From CAVQGZ01 sp964356295 (GTDB taxonomy: Bacteria; Actinomycetota; Actinomycetes; Jiangellales; Jiangellaceae): a DNA stretch of 30,904 bases. The position numbers and the translations under genes are program-made. Below are positions 16,819-24,159 of this stretch, in pieces. Position 1 is the stretch's first letter. Every line of letters begins with the position of its first letter. The DNA lies in contig CAYHHE010000026.1 of the NCBI GenBank assembly GCA_964356295.1, positions 1 through 30,904 on the forward strand, given 5' to 3'. The notes under the pieces are model-generated. The model worked only from the letters and a program-made list of their open reading frames with translations. It did no database searches and was not told where the DNA came from.

Positions 16819-18870
16819 TCAGCTCATCTGGTGCACCCATGCACGGGCACGGCGTCCCTCGCCCCGAACCCACTCGAAGCGGGCTCCGGCGAGCACCAGC
16901 AGGCCACCCACCAGGCCCAAGGCCACCCATCGAGGCAGCGCGTCCAGCCCGGTCCACACCTGCGCGAGGCCGGCCACCAGCAGCGCTGCCGCGGACGGCA
17001 GCAGCACCCCCAGCGCGTCCATCCTGGCCCCGACGACCGCCAGCACGCCACTGACCGCGAGCACGAGGACCAGCCGCACCAGGTGACCGGTGGGGTCGTT
17101 GTCACTCCCGGTCACCCAGGGGGCGGTCCAGGTGGCCAGTGCCGAGGGCAGCAGGGCGACCGTCAGCGCGGGACCGACGCGTTCGAGGCTGCTCGCCGAC
17201 CTGCCGTGGCAGGAGACCAGCCCGGAAGCGAGAAGGGCCGCAGCGAAGGGCAGCGACCACGCCTCGAGCACGTCGGGGAACCCCTGCGGAGCCAGCAGGG
17301 CGGCCGCAGCGAGGGCGAGTGGTGCCGCCGGCCACGCCAGCCAGGACACGCTGGTCGAGCCCTGCCCCAGCCAGGCAGCGGCCAGGCACGCCACGGCGAC
17401 GACACCGAGCACGATCCCGGCGGCATCCGGGACAACCGGCGAGGGCGGCACGCCCTCCCGGCTCACCAGCAGTGCCAGCCAGGTGAGCCACAGCGGCACG
17501 GCGATCAGCAGACCGACCGAGCCCCGCCCGCGCAGCACCGCACCGACCAGCACCGCGGCTCCAGCCAGCCCGACCAGCGGAGCCGCCCAGAGGGCACCGT
17601 CGGGCAGCGGGAGCGCGAGCACGAGGCCGGCAGCCACCCCGACCAGCACCCCCGCAAGCACCGTCAGCGCCACAGGTCGCGCCGAACCCATCAGGGCGAG
17701 CAGGCCGAGCAGTACAGCCGTCGTGAGCACCGTGGTCACCGTCGGCGCGAGCACGGCGTCACCGGACAGGGCGATGGCGGCGACACCGGCGGCAGCGACG
17801 CCCACGCACACCGATCCACCGATCACCATCGGCCAGCGGTCAGCGGTCATCGCCTGGCTCACCCAGGACCCGCCCACCAGCAGCACACCGGTCACCGCGG
17901 TGATGCTCAGGCTCGCCGCGGTGGCGGACGCCCCGCCGCCGGCCGCCTCAGCGAGCACCGCCGCGCCGACCCCGGACGCGCCCGCCAGAGCCATCCAGCC
18001 CAGCCACACCCAGGAGCGCAGCGCGAACCGGTGACCGGCCAGCAGGGCCGCGCCGGCCAGCACCAGCAGCGTGACGAGCCAGTACGGGGAACTCACGTCG
18101 AGCCAGTCCGCCGGCAGGATCTCCAGCCCCGGAGCCGCGACGAGATCGACGACCACCAGCCCGAACCCGAGGGCGGCCAGGGCCTCCGCTGTGCCATGCA
18201 GCCGCCGGCGCAGCGCGATCGCCAGCGCGCTCACCCCCACGGTCGCTGCGACGACCAGGACGAGCTGGCCGGTGGCGCCGAGCCGGGTCCACGCCACTGC
18301 GGTGAACACCGCGGCGGCGACCACGAGCAGCAGCGCGCCGATCCCCAGCAGGAGGGTCTGGACACCCGTCCCCCGACCGGCCGGCTGCGACGGCGTCGCC
18401 ACGGGGGTCGCGACCGGCGTCGATGGCGCCCGTGGGTCCCAGACCCCGTACCGCGAGACCAGGTCCGCGGACGGTGCGGCGTCCCCCCCGGCGATCCGAG
18501 CGCGCAGCCACTCCTCACGCCGTAGCAGCGCGCCGATCCCCAGCAGGAGGGTCTGGACACCCGTCCCCCGACCGGCCGGCTGCGACGGCGTCGCCACGGG
18601 GGTCGCGACCGGCGTCGATGGCGCCCGTGGGTCCCAGACCCCGTACCGCGAGACCAGGTCCGCGGACGGTGCGGCGTCCCCCCCGGCGATCCGAGCGCGC
18701 AGCCACTCCTCACGCCGGTCGAGGTAGGACAGCTCGGCGATGTACCCGACGAAGGCCTCGTGACCGCAGGAGCAGCGAACCATCCCGGTGCGAGGGTCCA
18801 TGTCCTGCGGGGAAAGCAGACCGGTGCCGCATGCGGGGCAGTGAACAGCCGTAGTCGTCGCAGAACCCAT
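16819..18870 (-). CDS. zinc-ribbon polytopic membrane protein (SCO7613 C-terminal domain type)
   Basis: A 683-aa protein with an N-terminal zinc ribbon (Cys11, Cys14, Cys33, Cys35), a charged RREEWLRARI segment, a Pro/Thr/Ala linker, then a long run of about 16 or more hydrophobic helices to the C-terminus. This layout matches actinobacterial membrane proteins named for the SCO7613 C-terminal domain; the function is unknown. The ATG at 18870 is chosen because GGAGG stands 8 nt upstream; an in-frame ATG at 18891 is less likely. Residues 52-116 and 117-181 are an exact duplication. The first copy ends part-way into the first membrane helix (LLLGIGALL), so the protein carries an extra truncated hydrophobic patch. 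The gene heads a minus-strand set with the GNAT and deaminase genes. Confidence 0.85.
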   Translation of the reverse strand: MGSATTTAVHCPACGTGLLSPQDMDPRTGMVRCSCGHEAFVGYIAELSYLDRREEWLRARIAGGDAAPSADLVSRYGVWDPRAPSTPVATPVATPSQPAGRGTGVQTLLLGIGALLRREEWLRARIAGGDAAPSADLVSRYGVWDPRAPSTPVATPVATPSQPAGRGTGVQTLLLGIGALLLVVAAAVFTAVAWTRLGATGQLVLVVAATVGVSALAIALRRRLHGTAEALAALGFGLVVVDLVAAPGLEILPADWLDVSSPYWLVTLLVLAGAALLAGHRFALRSWVWLGWMALAGASGVGAAVLAEAAGGGASATAASLSITAVTGVLLVGGSWVSQAMTADRWPMVIGGSVCVGVAAAGVAAIALSGDAVLAPTVTTVLTTAVLLGLLALMGSARPVALTVLAGVLVGVAAGLVLALPLPDGALWAAPLVGLAGAAVLVGAVLRGRGSVGLLIAVPLWLTWLALLVSREGVPPSPVVPDAAGIVLGVVAVACLAAAWLGQGSTSVSWLAWPAAPLALAAAALLAPQGFPDVLEAWSLPFAAALLASGLVSCHGRSASSLERVGPALTVALLPSALATWTAPWVTGSDNDPTGHLVRLVLVLAVSGVLAVVGARMDALGVLLPSAAALLVAGLAQVWTGLDALPRWVALGLVGGLLVLAGARFEWVRGEGRRARAWVHQMS
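18329..18717 (-). repeat. perfect 195-bp tandem duplication inside the membrane protein gene
   Basis: 18329-18522 matches 18524-18717 base for base (194 bp, period 195). The period is a multiple of three, so frame is kept and 65 residues are doubled. Absence of any difference means a very recent event or an assembly error. Confidence 0.95.
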
Positions 18871-18897
18871 GACCACCACCTCCACCCTCATGCAAGA

Positions 18898-18929
18898 CCG
18901 GACGTTCCCTTCGGGCCAGTGCCGTCCGG
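18898..18929 (-). terminator. inverted repeat after the amidohydrolase gene
   Basis: CCGGACG (18898-18904) and CGTCCGG (18923-18929) form a 7-bp stem around an 18-nt loop that contains CCCTTCGGG. It lies 7 bp past the amidohydrolase stop on the minus strand and before the next gene's ribosome site. There is no T-run. Confidence 0.45.
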
Positions 18930-18935
18930 CCTGAG

Positions 18936-19820
18936 TCAGCGCAGGTCGAGCAGCCGGGCGGCGTTGTCGTGCAGGACGGCCCGCAGCCAGTCCCTGCTCA
19001 TTCGGAGTTCGGTGAGGGCCTCGACAGCGTGGGCGTAGGGGTAGGGGATGCTGGGGAAGTCGCTGCCGAACAGCACCCGGTCCCCCAGGTCGGCCAGCCG
19101 TCGCAGCTCCTCCGGCGTGGTGGGTCGGATCCGGTCCATGAAGTCGGTGAACGCCATGGTGGTGTCCAGGTAGGTGGTCGGCCGGGACTGGACGAGGTCG
19201 AGGAACTGCGTCGTCTCCGGCGACCCGAGGTGAGCGATGACAGCCACCAGACCCGGATGCCGCGCCAGGACCGACCCGATGCGCTCCGGGCCGGTGAACC
19301 GACCTGGCACCGGTCCGGAGCCGGCGTGGATGACCACCGGGATGCCGGAATCGGCCAGCAGGCCCCACACCGCGTCCAGGATCGGCTCACCAGGGTCGAA
19401 GTCACCCACCTGCAGATGGACCTTCCCGACGCGTGCCCCTCGTTCCAGCGCACCACGGACGTACTCCCCCACACCCGGCTCGGGGTAGAAGGTCACCGTC
19501 GGCAGGACGTCGCTGTGCTCGTCGGCGAGCTGCAGCGACCAGTCGTTGAGCCCTGCTGCCATGCCGGGTCGGTGGGCGTAGGGCATCGTGGGGAACCGCA
19601 GCACGCCCATCCGACGCAGGTGCTCGATCAGCTTCGGGACGGGCCATCGGTACTGGATCGGCCACTCCCGTCCGATCATGGGGCCGGCCGAGTCGAAGTG
19701 CTCCCAGATGCGGGCCTGCAGCCGTGGCGGCAGCAAGTGGACGTGGATGTCGACGATCCCGGGCAGCCCGAGGTCGGCGATCACCTCCGGGACGCGCTCG
19801 TCCGCGACAGGGAAGGTCAC
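18936..19820 (-). CDS. amidohydrolase family protein (TIM-barrel, amidohydrolase_2-like)
   Basis: A 294-aa metal-dependent hydrolase or decarboxylase of the amidohydrolase_2 (ACMSD-like) type. Visible metal-site elements are HVH at residues 26-28, His in VIHAG, His in IAHLG, and the catalytic Asp in LFGSDFP near the C-terminus. The true start is GTG at 19820, which overlaps the TGA of the adenosine-specific kinase gene by four bases (GTGA). Longer frames upstream are only antisense or out-of-frame sequence. This overlap makes translational coupling likely. The substrate is unknown; its partner genes do not point to a known pathway. Confidence 0.9.
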   Translation of the reverse strand: MTFPVADERVPEVIADLGLPGIVDIHVHLLPPRLQARIWEHFDSAGPMIGREWPIQYRWPVPKLIEHLRRMGVLRFPTMPYAHRPGMAAGLNDWSLQLADEHSDVLPTVTFYPEPGVGEYVRGALERGARVGKVHLQVGDFDPGEPILDAVWGLLADSGIPVVIHAGSGPVPGRFTGPERIGSVLARHPGLVAVIAHLGSPETTQFLDLVQSRPTTYLDTTMAFTDFMDRIRPTTPEELRRLADLGDRVLFGSDFPSIPYPYAHAVEALTELRMSRDWLRAVLHDNAARLLDLR

Positions 19821-20305
19821 AGCTTGTAGCCGATGGCCCGCAGCAGGGCCTTCCGGGACGTGACGTCGGCCTCGGTCTCCACACCCAGCGGTGGCTCGCC
19901 GTCGATCACGCCGGCGATGCCGCGTCCGCGGTCGGTGACCGCGACCAGCACGTCGACCGGGTTGGCGGTGGCACAGTAGATCTGACACACCTCCGGGACG
20001 GCCCGAATGGCGGGCAGCACGTTGAGCGGGTAGCCCTGGTCGATGAGCACCACGAAGCAGTGGCCGGCGCCGATGGCCAGGGCGTTCTGGACCGCCAGGT
20101 CGACCAGCGCGTCGTCGTTGCCCGAGTGTCGCACCAGCCTCGGACCGGACGCCTCGCAGAACGCCAGCCCGAACCTCAGGTGGCCACTGGTGCCGACCAG
20201 CGCCTCGTGCAGGTCCTCGACCGTCTTGATGAAGTGGGACTGGCCGATGATGACGTTCAGGTCCGCCGGCTTGCGGATGGGGACGACGTCCCAGGTCACC
20301 GTCAT
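19817..20305 (-). CDS. adenosine-specific kinase (DUF355 family)
   Basis: A 162-aa protein matching the small adenosine-specific kinase family, first described in archaea. Recognised features are the N-terminal NVIIGQSHFIKTVEDLHEAL block, the central FGLAFCEASGPRLVRHSGND segment, and NVLPAIRAVPEVCQIYCATANP. It would phosphorylate adenosine to AMP and is unrelated to PfkB-type kinases. ATG at 20305 overlaps the PspC TGA (ATGA), and its own TGA overlaps the amidohydrolase GTG, giving a fully coupled three-gene unit. An upstream in-frame start at 20323 is rejected because it would run into the PspC gene. Confidence 0.9.
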   Translation of the reverse strand: MTVTWDVVPIRKPADLNVIIGQSHFIKTVEDLHEALVGTSGHLRFGLAFCEASGPRLVRHSGNDDALVDLAVQNALAIGAGHCFVVLIDQGYPLNVLPAIRAVPEVCQIYCATANPVDVLVAVTDRGRGIAGVIDGEPPLGVETEADVTSRKALLRAIGYKL

Positions 20306-20529
20306 GCCGCGCGGACCGCCCACGGCTCCTCCGGCATGAGCACCCAGAGGATGACGTAGATGATGAACTGCGGTCCGGGAAGCAGGAGCGAGAGCACGAA
20401 AAGCAGCCGGACGGTGGTCGCGGACAGGCCGTAGCGTCGGGCGATCCCCGAGCAGACCCCGGCGATGACGCGGTCGTTGCGTGGGCGGACGAGGCCTTGG
20501 AGCTGCCAGGACGGCGTCGAAGTGGTCAT
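20302..20529 (-). CDS. PspC-domain envelope stress protein
   Basis: A 75-aa protein with a PspC domain: RPRNDRVIAGVCSGIARRYG, followed by one hydrophobic membrane segment (about 40-65) and LMPEEP. PspC proteins sit in the inner membrane and sense or answer envelope stress; in actinobacteria they often partner two-component systems. The ATG at 20529 has TACCTT six bases upstream, so leaderless translation is likely. It is the first gene of the overlapping PspC, adenosine kinase, amidohydrolase unit. Confidence 0.9.
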   Translation of the reverse strand: MTTSTPSWQLQGLVRPRNDRVIAGVCSGIARRYGLSATTVRLLFVLSLLLPGPQFIIYVILWVLMPEEPWAVRAA

Positions 20530-20535
20530 GCTCCG

Positions 20536-20541
20536 AAGGTA
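20536..20541 (-). promoter_or_regulatory. leaderless -10 (TACCTT) for the PspC operon
   Basis: TACCTT, then CGGAGC, then the PspC ATG. The expected -35 position reads ATACCC, a poor match to TTGACA, which suggests dependence on an activator. Confidence 0.5.
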
Positions 20542-20552
20542 GGGCCTCCAGC

Positions 20553-20606
20553 GGGCTCGGGTATCGGGGGAATCCCCTGAGCCACCCCTGAGGCGTCCCC
20601 GAGCCC
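20553..20606 (-). promoter_or_regulatory. repeats upstream of PspC: 8-mer direct repeats inside an inverted repeat
   Basis: Two copies of CCCCTGAG (20574-20581, 20585-20592) start 11 bp apart, one helical turn, at about -40 to -60 from the predicted start. They lie next to GGGGGAATCCCC (20566-20577). A 9-bp inverted repeat GGGCTCGGG (20553-20561) and CCCGAGCCC (20598-20606) encloses them and begins at the SulP stop codon. The direct repeats look like an activator site; the inverted repeat may end the SulP transcript. Confidence 0.4.
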
Positions 20607-22303
20607 TACTCTGCGCTGGTCCAGGCCCGGTATCCCTCGAGTGCGGTGGGCAGCGTCGGGAAGACCCGGTCCGACCCGATGCGCTGCAGGAACCCGGCAC
20701 GCAACAGCTGGTCGGCGAGGTCCTGCTTCACCCGCGCCAGGGCCAGGACGATCCCTCGGCTCTCGAGTCGCCGGCGAAGTTCCTCCAGGGTGGCGACGGC
20801 GGTGCTGTCCACCTCGACGTTGGACTCGACGTTGAGCAGCAGCCACCGCACCGGCCCCTGCGTCTGCTCGACCTGCTCGACCGCCGCCAGCGCACGACGC
20901 TGGAAGTCGGCCGCGTTGGCGAAGAACAGCGGGCTGTCGTAGCGGTAGACCACGAGCCCCGGAATGGTCTGCGCCTCGGGGTAGTCGTCGACGTCGTGCA
21001 TCCCCGCCAGCCCTGGCACGATCCCCTCGACGGCGTCGTGGGGTCGGGCCACCCGGTACAGCAGCTCGAGGACCGAGAGGCCGACCGCGACCAGCACCCC
21101 GGTCAGGATGTCGAGCACGAGCACGGCGACGGTCGTGCTCACCGCCAGCGCGAGCTCGGTGGCACGGAAGCGCCAGAGCGCCCCGAACGCGGCGGTGTCG
21201 ACCAGCTGAAGGGCGGCGTAGACCACGAGCGCCCCGAGGGCGGCCAGCGGGAAGTACTCCAGGACCGGCCGGAACGCGACGAGCGTGAGGACGATGCTGG
21301 CGAGCATGACCAGCGAGTAGACCTGTGTCTGGCTGCCTGAGGCGCTGCCCAGGGCCGTCCGCGACCCGCTGCTGCTCACCGGGAACCCCTGGGTCAGTCC
21401 GACGCCGAGGTTGGACGTCCCGAGGGCCAGGAGCTCGGTGTTGGCGTCGACCTCCTCCCAGCGGCGGCCGGCGAAAGACCGTGCGGTGAGCACGTTGTCG
21501 GTGTACCCGACGATCATCAGACCGAGTGCGGGCAGGGCGAGCAGGCCGACGTCCGACGTCGTGACCGACGGGACTGCGACCTCGGGCAGGCCGAAGGGGA
21601 TGGCGCCCACGACGGCCACCGTGTCGGTCCAGCCGAGCAGGGCGACCATCGCGGAGGCCAGCAGCACCACGAGCAGCGGCCCCGGCCAGCGAGGCCGCCA
21701 CCGGTGCAGACCGAGGAGCAGGAGCAGCGTCGTGGTGGACAGCGCCGTGGTCGTCACGTCGAGCGTCGACAGGTTCTGCGCGAACGAGGCCACCAGCTGC
21801 GACACCGAGGATCCCTCGACCTCGACCCCGGTGACGCTGCCGAGCTGTCCCACGATCATGGTCACGGCGACGCCGGTCAGGTAGCCCACCAGCACTGGAC
21901 GAGAGAGCAGGTCAGCGACGAACCCGAGCCGAAGTACCCAGGCGGTCACGCAGTACCCGCCCACCAGCAGGGCCAGCGTCGCAGCGAGGGCGGCGTACCT
22001 GGCCGGGTCGCCGGCCGCCAGCGGCCCGACAGCCGTCGCGGTGAGCAGCGCGGTGGTCGACTCCGGGCCCACCGAGAGCTGACGCGACGAGCCGAGGACG
22101 GCGTACACCACCAGCGGCACCAGGATGGCGTACAGGCCGACCACTGCGGGAAGCCCCGCCAGCTCGGCATAGGCCATCACCTGCGGGACCGCGTAGGCCG
22201 CGACGGTCACCCCGGCCACGACATCCCCACGGAGCCAGTCGCGCTGGTAGCTCCTGATGGTCGAGTAGCCGTGCAGCACGTGGTCGCCCCTGGTGCGTCT
22301 CAC
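20606..22303 (-). CDS. SulP-family anion transporter with STAS domain (second of a pair)
   Basis: A 565-aa inner-membrane transporter of the SLC26/SulP family, for sulfate, bicarbonate or related anions. The N-terminal AYAVPQVMAYAELAGLPAVVG and GSSRQLSVGPESTTALL blocks are family hallmarks; about 10-12 hydrophobic helices follow to about residue 400. The C-terminal cytoplasmic STAS domain contains LLNVESNVEVDSTAVATLEEL. The GTG start at 22303 is 9 bp past the stop of the first SulP gene, so they share a transcript. The ion cannot be inferred; no sulfate-assimilation or carbonic anhydrase gene is adjacent. Confidence 0.93.
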   Translation of the reverse strand: MRRTRGDHVLHGYSTIRSYQRDWLRGDVVAGVTVAAYAVPQVMAYAELAGLPAVVGLYAILVPLVVYAVLGSSRQLSVGPESTTALLTATAVGPLAAGDPARYAALAATLALLVGGYCVTAWVLRLGFVADLLSRPVLVGYLTGVAVTMIVGQLGSVTGVEVEGSSVSQLVASFAQNLSTLDVTTTALSTTTLLLLLGLHRWRPRWPGPLLVVLLASAMVALLGWTDTVAVVGAIPFGLPEVAVPSVTTSDVGLLALPALGLMIVGYTDNVLTARSFAGRRWEEVDANTELLALGTSNLGVGLTQGFPVSSSGSRTALGSASGSQTQVYSLVMLASIVLTLVAFRPVLEYFPLAALGALVVYAALQLVDTAAFGALWRFRATELALAVSTTVAVLVLDILTGVLVAVGLSVLELLYRVARPHDAVEGIVPGLAGMHDVDDYPEAQTIPGLVVYRYDSPLFFANAADFQRRALAAVEQVEQTQGPVRWLLLNVESNVEVDSTAVATLEELRRRLESRGIVLALARVKQDLADQLLRAGFLQRIGSDRVFPTLPTALEGYRAWTSAE

Positions 22304-22312
22304 GTTCGTGCC

Positions 22313-24112
22313 TCAGGAGCCGAACGGTGTCCACCGGTGGCCGAACTCGTCCTCCCCGGATTGCGGCACCTTGAGCGCCGCTGGCCCGGTGGGTCTGAGT
22401 TCAGCCGTGATGTCATGGTCTCGCCGCGCCTGGCGCACGCCTTGGGAGATGCTGTGCCAGATGTGGTCCTCGCCGATCACATCCATCACTCCTGAGCGTC
22501 GTAACAGGTCCCGACAGGGCAGCCGCACTCGTACGAGATACACGTCGATCCCCATCGTGTGCAGCCCGTCGACGAAGTCGGCCAAGATGTCGACGCTGGT
22601 GGTGTCCAGGACGCCGGTCCCTTCCAGATCGAGCACGACAGCCTGGACATCCCCCTCCTGCAGGACGAGTTCCATCGCTCTGTCACGGAATGTCGCGGCA
22701 TTGACCCAGAACAGCGGCTCGTCCAACCGGAGCACCCGGATACCGGGGATCGTGCGCCGCTCAGGGTGATCGGCGATGCTGCCCCACGCCGCCTTCTCAC
22801 CGCTGATCCGCCCCATCACGTCCAGGTGCACCCGACTGGCGTTGTACACCAGTCCGAGCAGGGACAACAGGATCGCCGCGGCAAGTCCCTGCAGCGGTCC
22901 AAGCACCAACACGCCGGCTGCTGCCGCCACGGCGGAGACCAGGTCCAGTCGCCGCACCTGTCGGTATCGCCGGAACGCATCCACGTCCATCAGTCCCCAG
23001 ACAGCCTTGACCACGATCGCGCTGAGGACGGCCAGCGGGAGAGCTTCCAGCGCAGGCGCGAAGGCCACGATCACGACGAGCGCCAGGGCCGCCGTCGTGA
23101 CCCCGGCAATCTGGCTTCTGCCGTTCGCCTCAGCCGCAGCCGCCGTCTTGGAGAGGCTCCCCGCGACACCGAGCCCTCCGAAGACTCCGGAGGCGATGTT
23201 GGCGGCACCAGCGGCGATCAGCTCCTGGTCCGCATCGATGCGGTACCCGCCTCTGTTGGCGAACAGCCGAGCAGCACTCAATCCCTCAGCCAGACCGACC
23301 AGGGCCAGGGCTGCCCCCGACACCACGATCCACCCCAGCCGCGCGGGGTCCACCCCGGGAAGCCCGGGCGTCGGCAACCCAGCCGGAACCTCCCCGACGA
23401 CGGCCACCCCTGACCCCTCCCAGTCCAGCACCATCGACAGCCCGGTCGCGACGACGACGAGAACAAGGGCCCACGGCACACGCGGCATCCGCCGACCCAG
23501 GCCGAACAGGACGAGCAGGCACATGACCGAGATCCCGACCGTGAGGAAGTCCCAGGCCACGAGGAATCCGGAGAGCAGAGCGCCTATTCGACCGAGGACG
23601 TCCTCGTCCGGCACCGGTACACCGATCATCTTGGGGATCTCTCCGACGATCACCAGGATGGTCAGCCCCCAGACGAATCCGGTGACGATGGGCTTGGACA
23701 GGAACTCCGCAACCCAGCCGACCCGGAGCAGGCCGACGCCGATCAGCACGATCCCGGATCCAAGAGCCAACGCCACGGTGTACGCCACGGCTTGCGCCTC
23801 GTCACCCGGCTCGAGGCTGGCCACCATCGATCCGCTGAGGACGGACACGGTGGAGACGGGCCCCACGACGAGTTGCCTCGACGTGCCGAACACGGCGTAG
23901 GCAAGCAGCGCTGTCGGGACCGCATAGAGACCGACCTGGACAGGCACGCCCGCGATCGCGGCGTAGCCGAGCGACTGGGGGACTGCGAGTGCAGCCACGA
24001 TGGCCCCGGCAGTGATGTCGCCCCGCAAGTCCGAGCGCGGGTAGGCGCGCAGCCAGCTGACGATGGGCAGCAGCGGTCGCCGAGACAGCTGCGCTGCACC
24101 TGTCTTGTTCAT
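22313..24112 (-). CDS. SulP-family anion transporter with STAS domain (first of a pair)
   Basis: A 599-aa SulP transporter. Family blocks are LAVPQSLGYAAIAGVPVQVG and GTSRQLVVGPVSTVSVL near the N-terminus, then multiple membrane helices to about 410. The STAS domain carries VLDLEGTGVLDTTSVDILADF. It differs clearly from its downstream neighbour, so the pair is not a recent duplicate. The C-terminal tail after STAS (about 50 residues) is longer than usual. ATG at 24112. A palindrome overlaps the predicted transcription start (24122-24139), pointing to repressor control of both transporters. Confidence 0.93.
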   Translation of the reverse strand: MNKTGAAQLSRRPLLPIVSWLRAYPRSDLRGDITAGAIVAALAVPQSLGYAAIAGVPVQVGLYAVPTALLAYAVFGTSRQLVVGPVSTVSVLSGSMVASLEPGDEAQAVAYTVALALGSGIVLIGVGLLRVGWVAEFLSKPIVTGFVWGLTILVIVGEIPKMIGVPVPDEDVLGRIGALLSGFLVAWDFLTVGISVMCLLVLFGLGRRMPRVPWALVLVVVATGLSMVLDWEGSGVAVVGEVPAGLPTPGLPGVDPARLGWIVVSGAALALVGLAEGLSAARLFANRGGYRIDADQELIAAGAANIASGVFGGLGVAGSLSKTAAAAEANGRSQIAGVTTAALALVVIVAFAPALEALPLAVLSAIVVKAVWGLMDVDAFRRYRQVRRLDLVSAVAAAAGVLVLGPLQGLAAAILLSLLGLVYNASRVHLDVMGRISGEKAAWGSIADHPERRTIPGIRVLRLDEPLFWVNAATFRDRAMELVLQEGDVQAVVLDLEGTGVLDTTSVDILADFVDGLHTMGIDVYLVRVRLPCRDLLRRSGVMDVIGEDHIWHSISQGVRQARRDHDITAELRPTGPAALKVPQSGEDEFGHRWTPFGS

Positions 24113-24121
24113 TCCGCGTTC

Positions 24122-24139
24122 ACCGTCCGTTCAGACGGT
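24122..24139 (-). promoter_or_regulatory. palindromic operator candidate before the SulP pair
   Basis: ACCGTC and GACGGT arms (24122-24127, 24134-24139) with a 6-nt centre. It sits 4 to 21 bases downstream of the TAGGCT hexamer, so it spans the predicted transcription start, as in TetR-like repressor sites. It could also be a short RNA hairpin. Confidence 0.4.
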
Positions 24140-24142
24140 ACG

Positions 24143-24148
24143 AGCCTA
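24143..24148 (-). promoter_or_regulatory. -10 hexamer (TAGGCT) for the SulP operon
   Basis: TAGGCT on the minus strand, 30 bp before the SulP ATG, just upstream of the palindrome. The region at -35 lies in the 3' end of the dehydrogenase gene and is not a good match to TTGACA. Confidence 0.4.
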
Positions 24149-24159
24149 CCGGTGCGGCG

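Noticed and set aside
16690..18525. 611-aa plus-strand open frame opposite the zinc-ribbon membrane protein
   Set aside because: Product is Gln/His/Arg/Pro-rich with no fold; the minus frame has a ribosome site, zinc ribbon and regular membrane helices.
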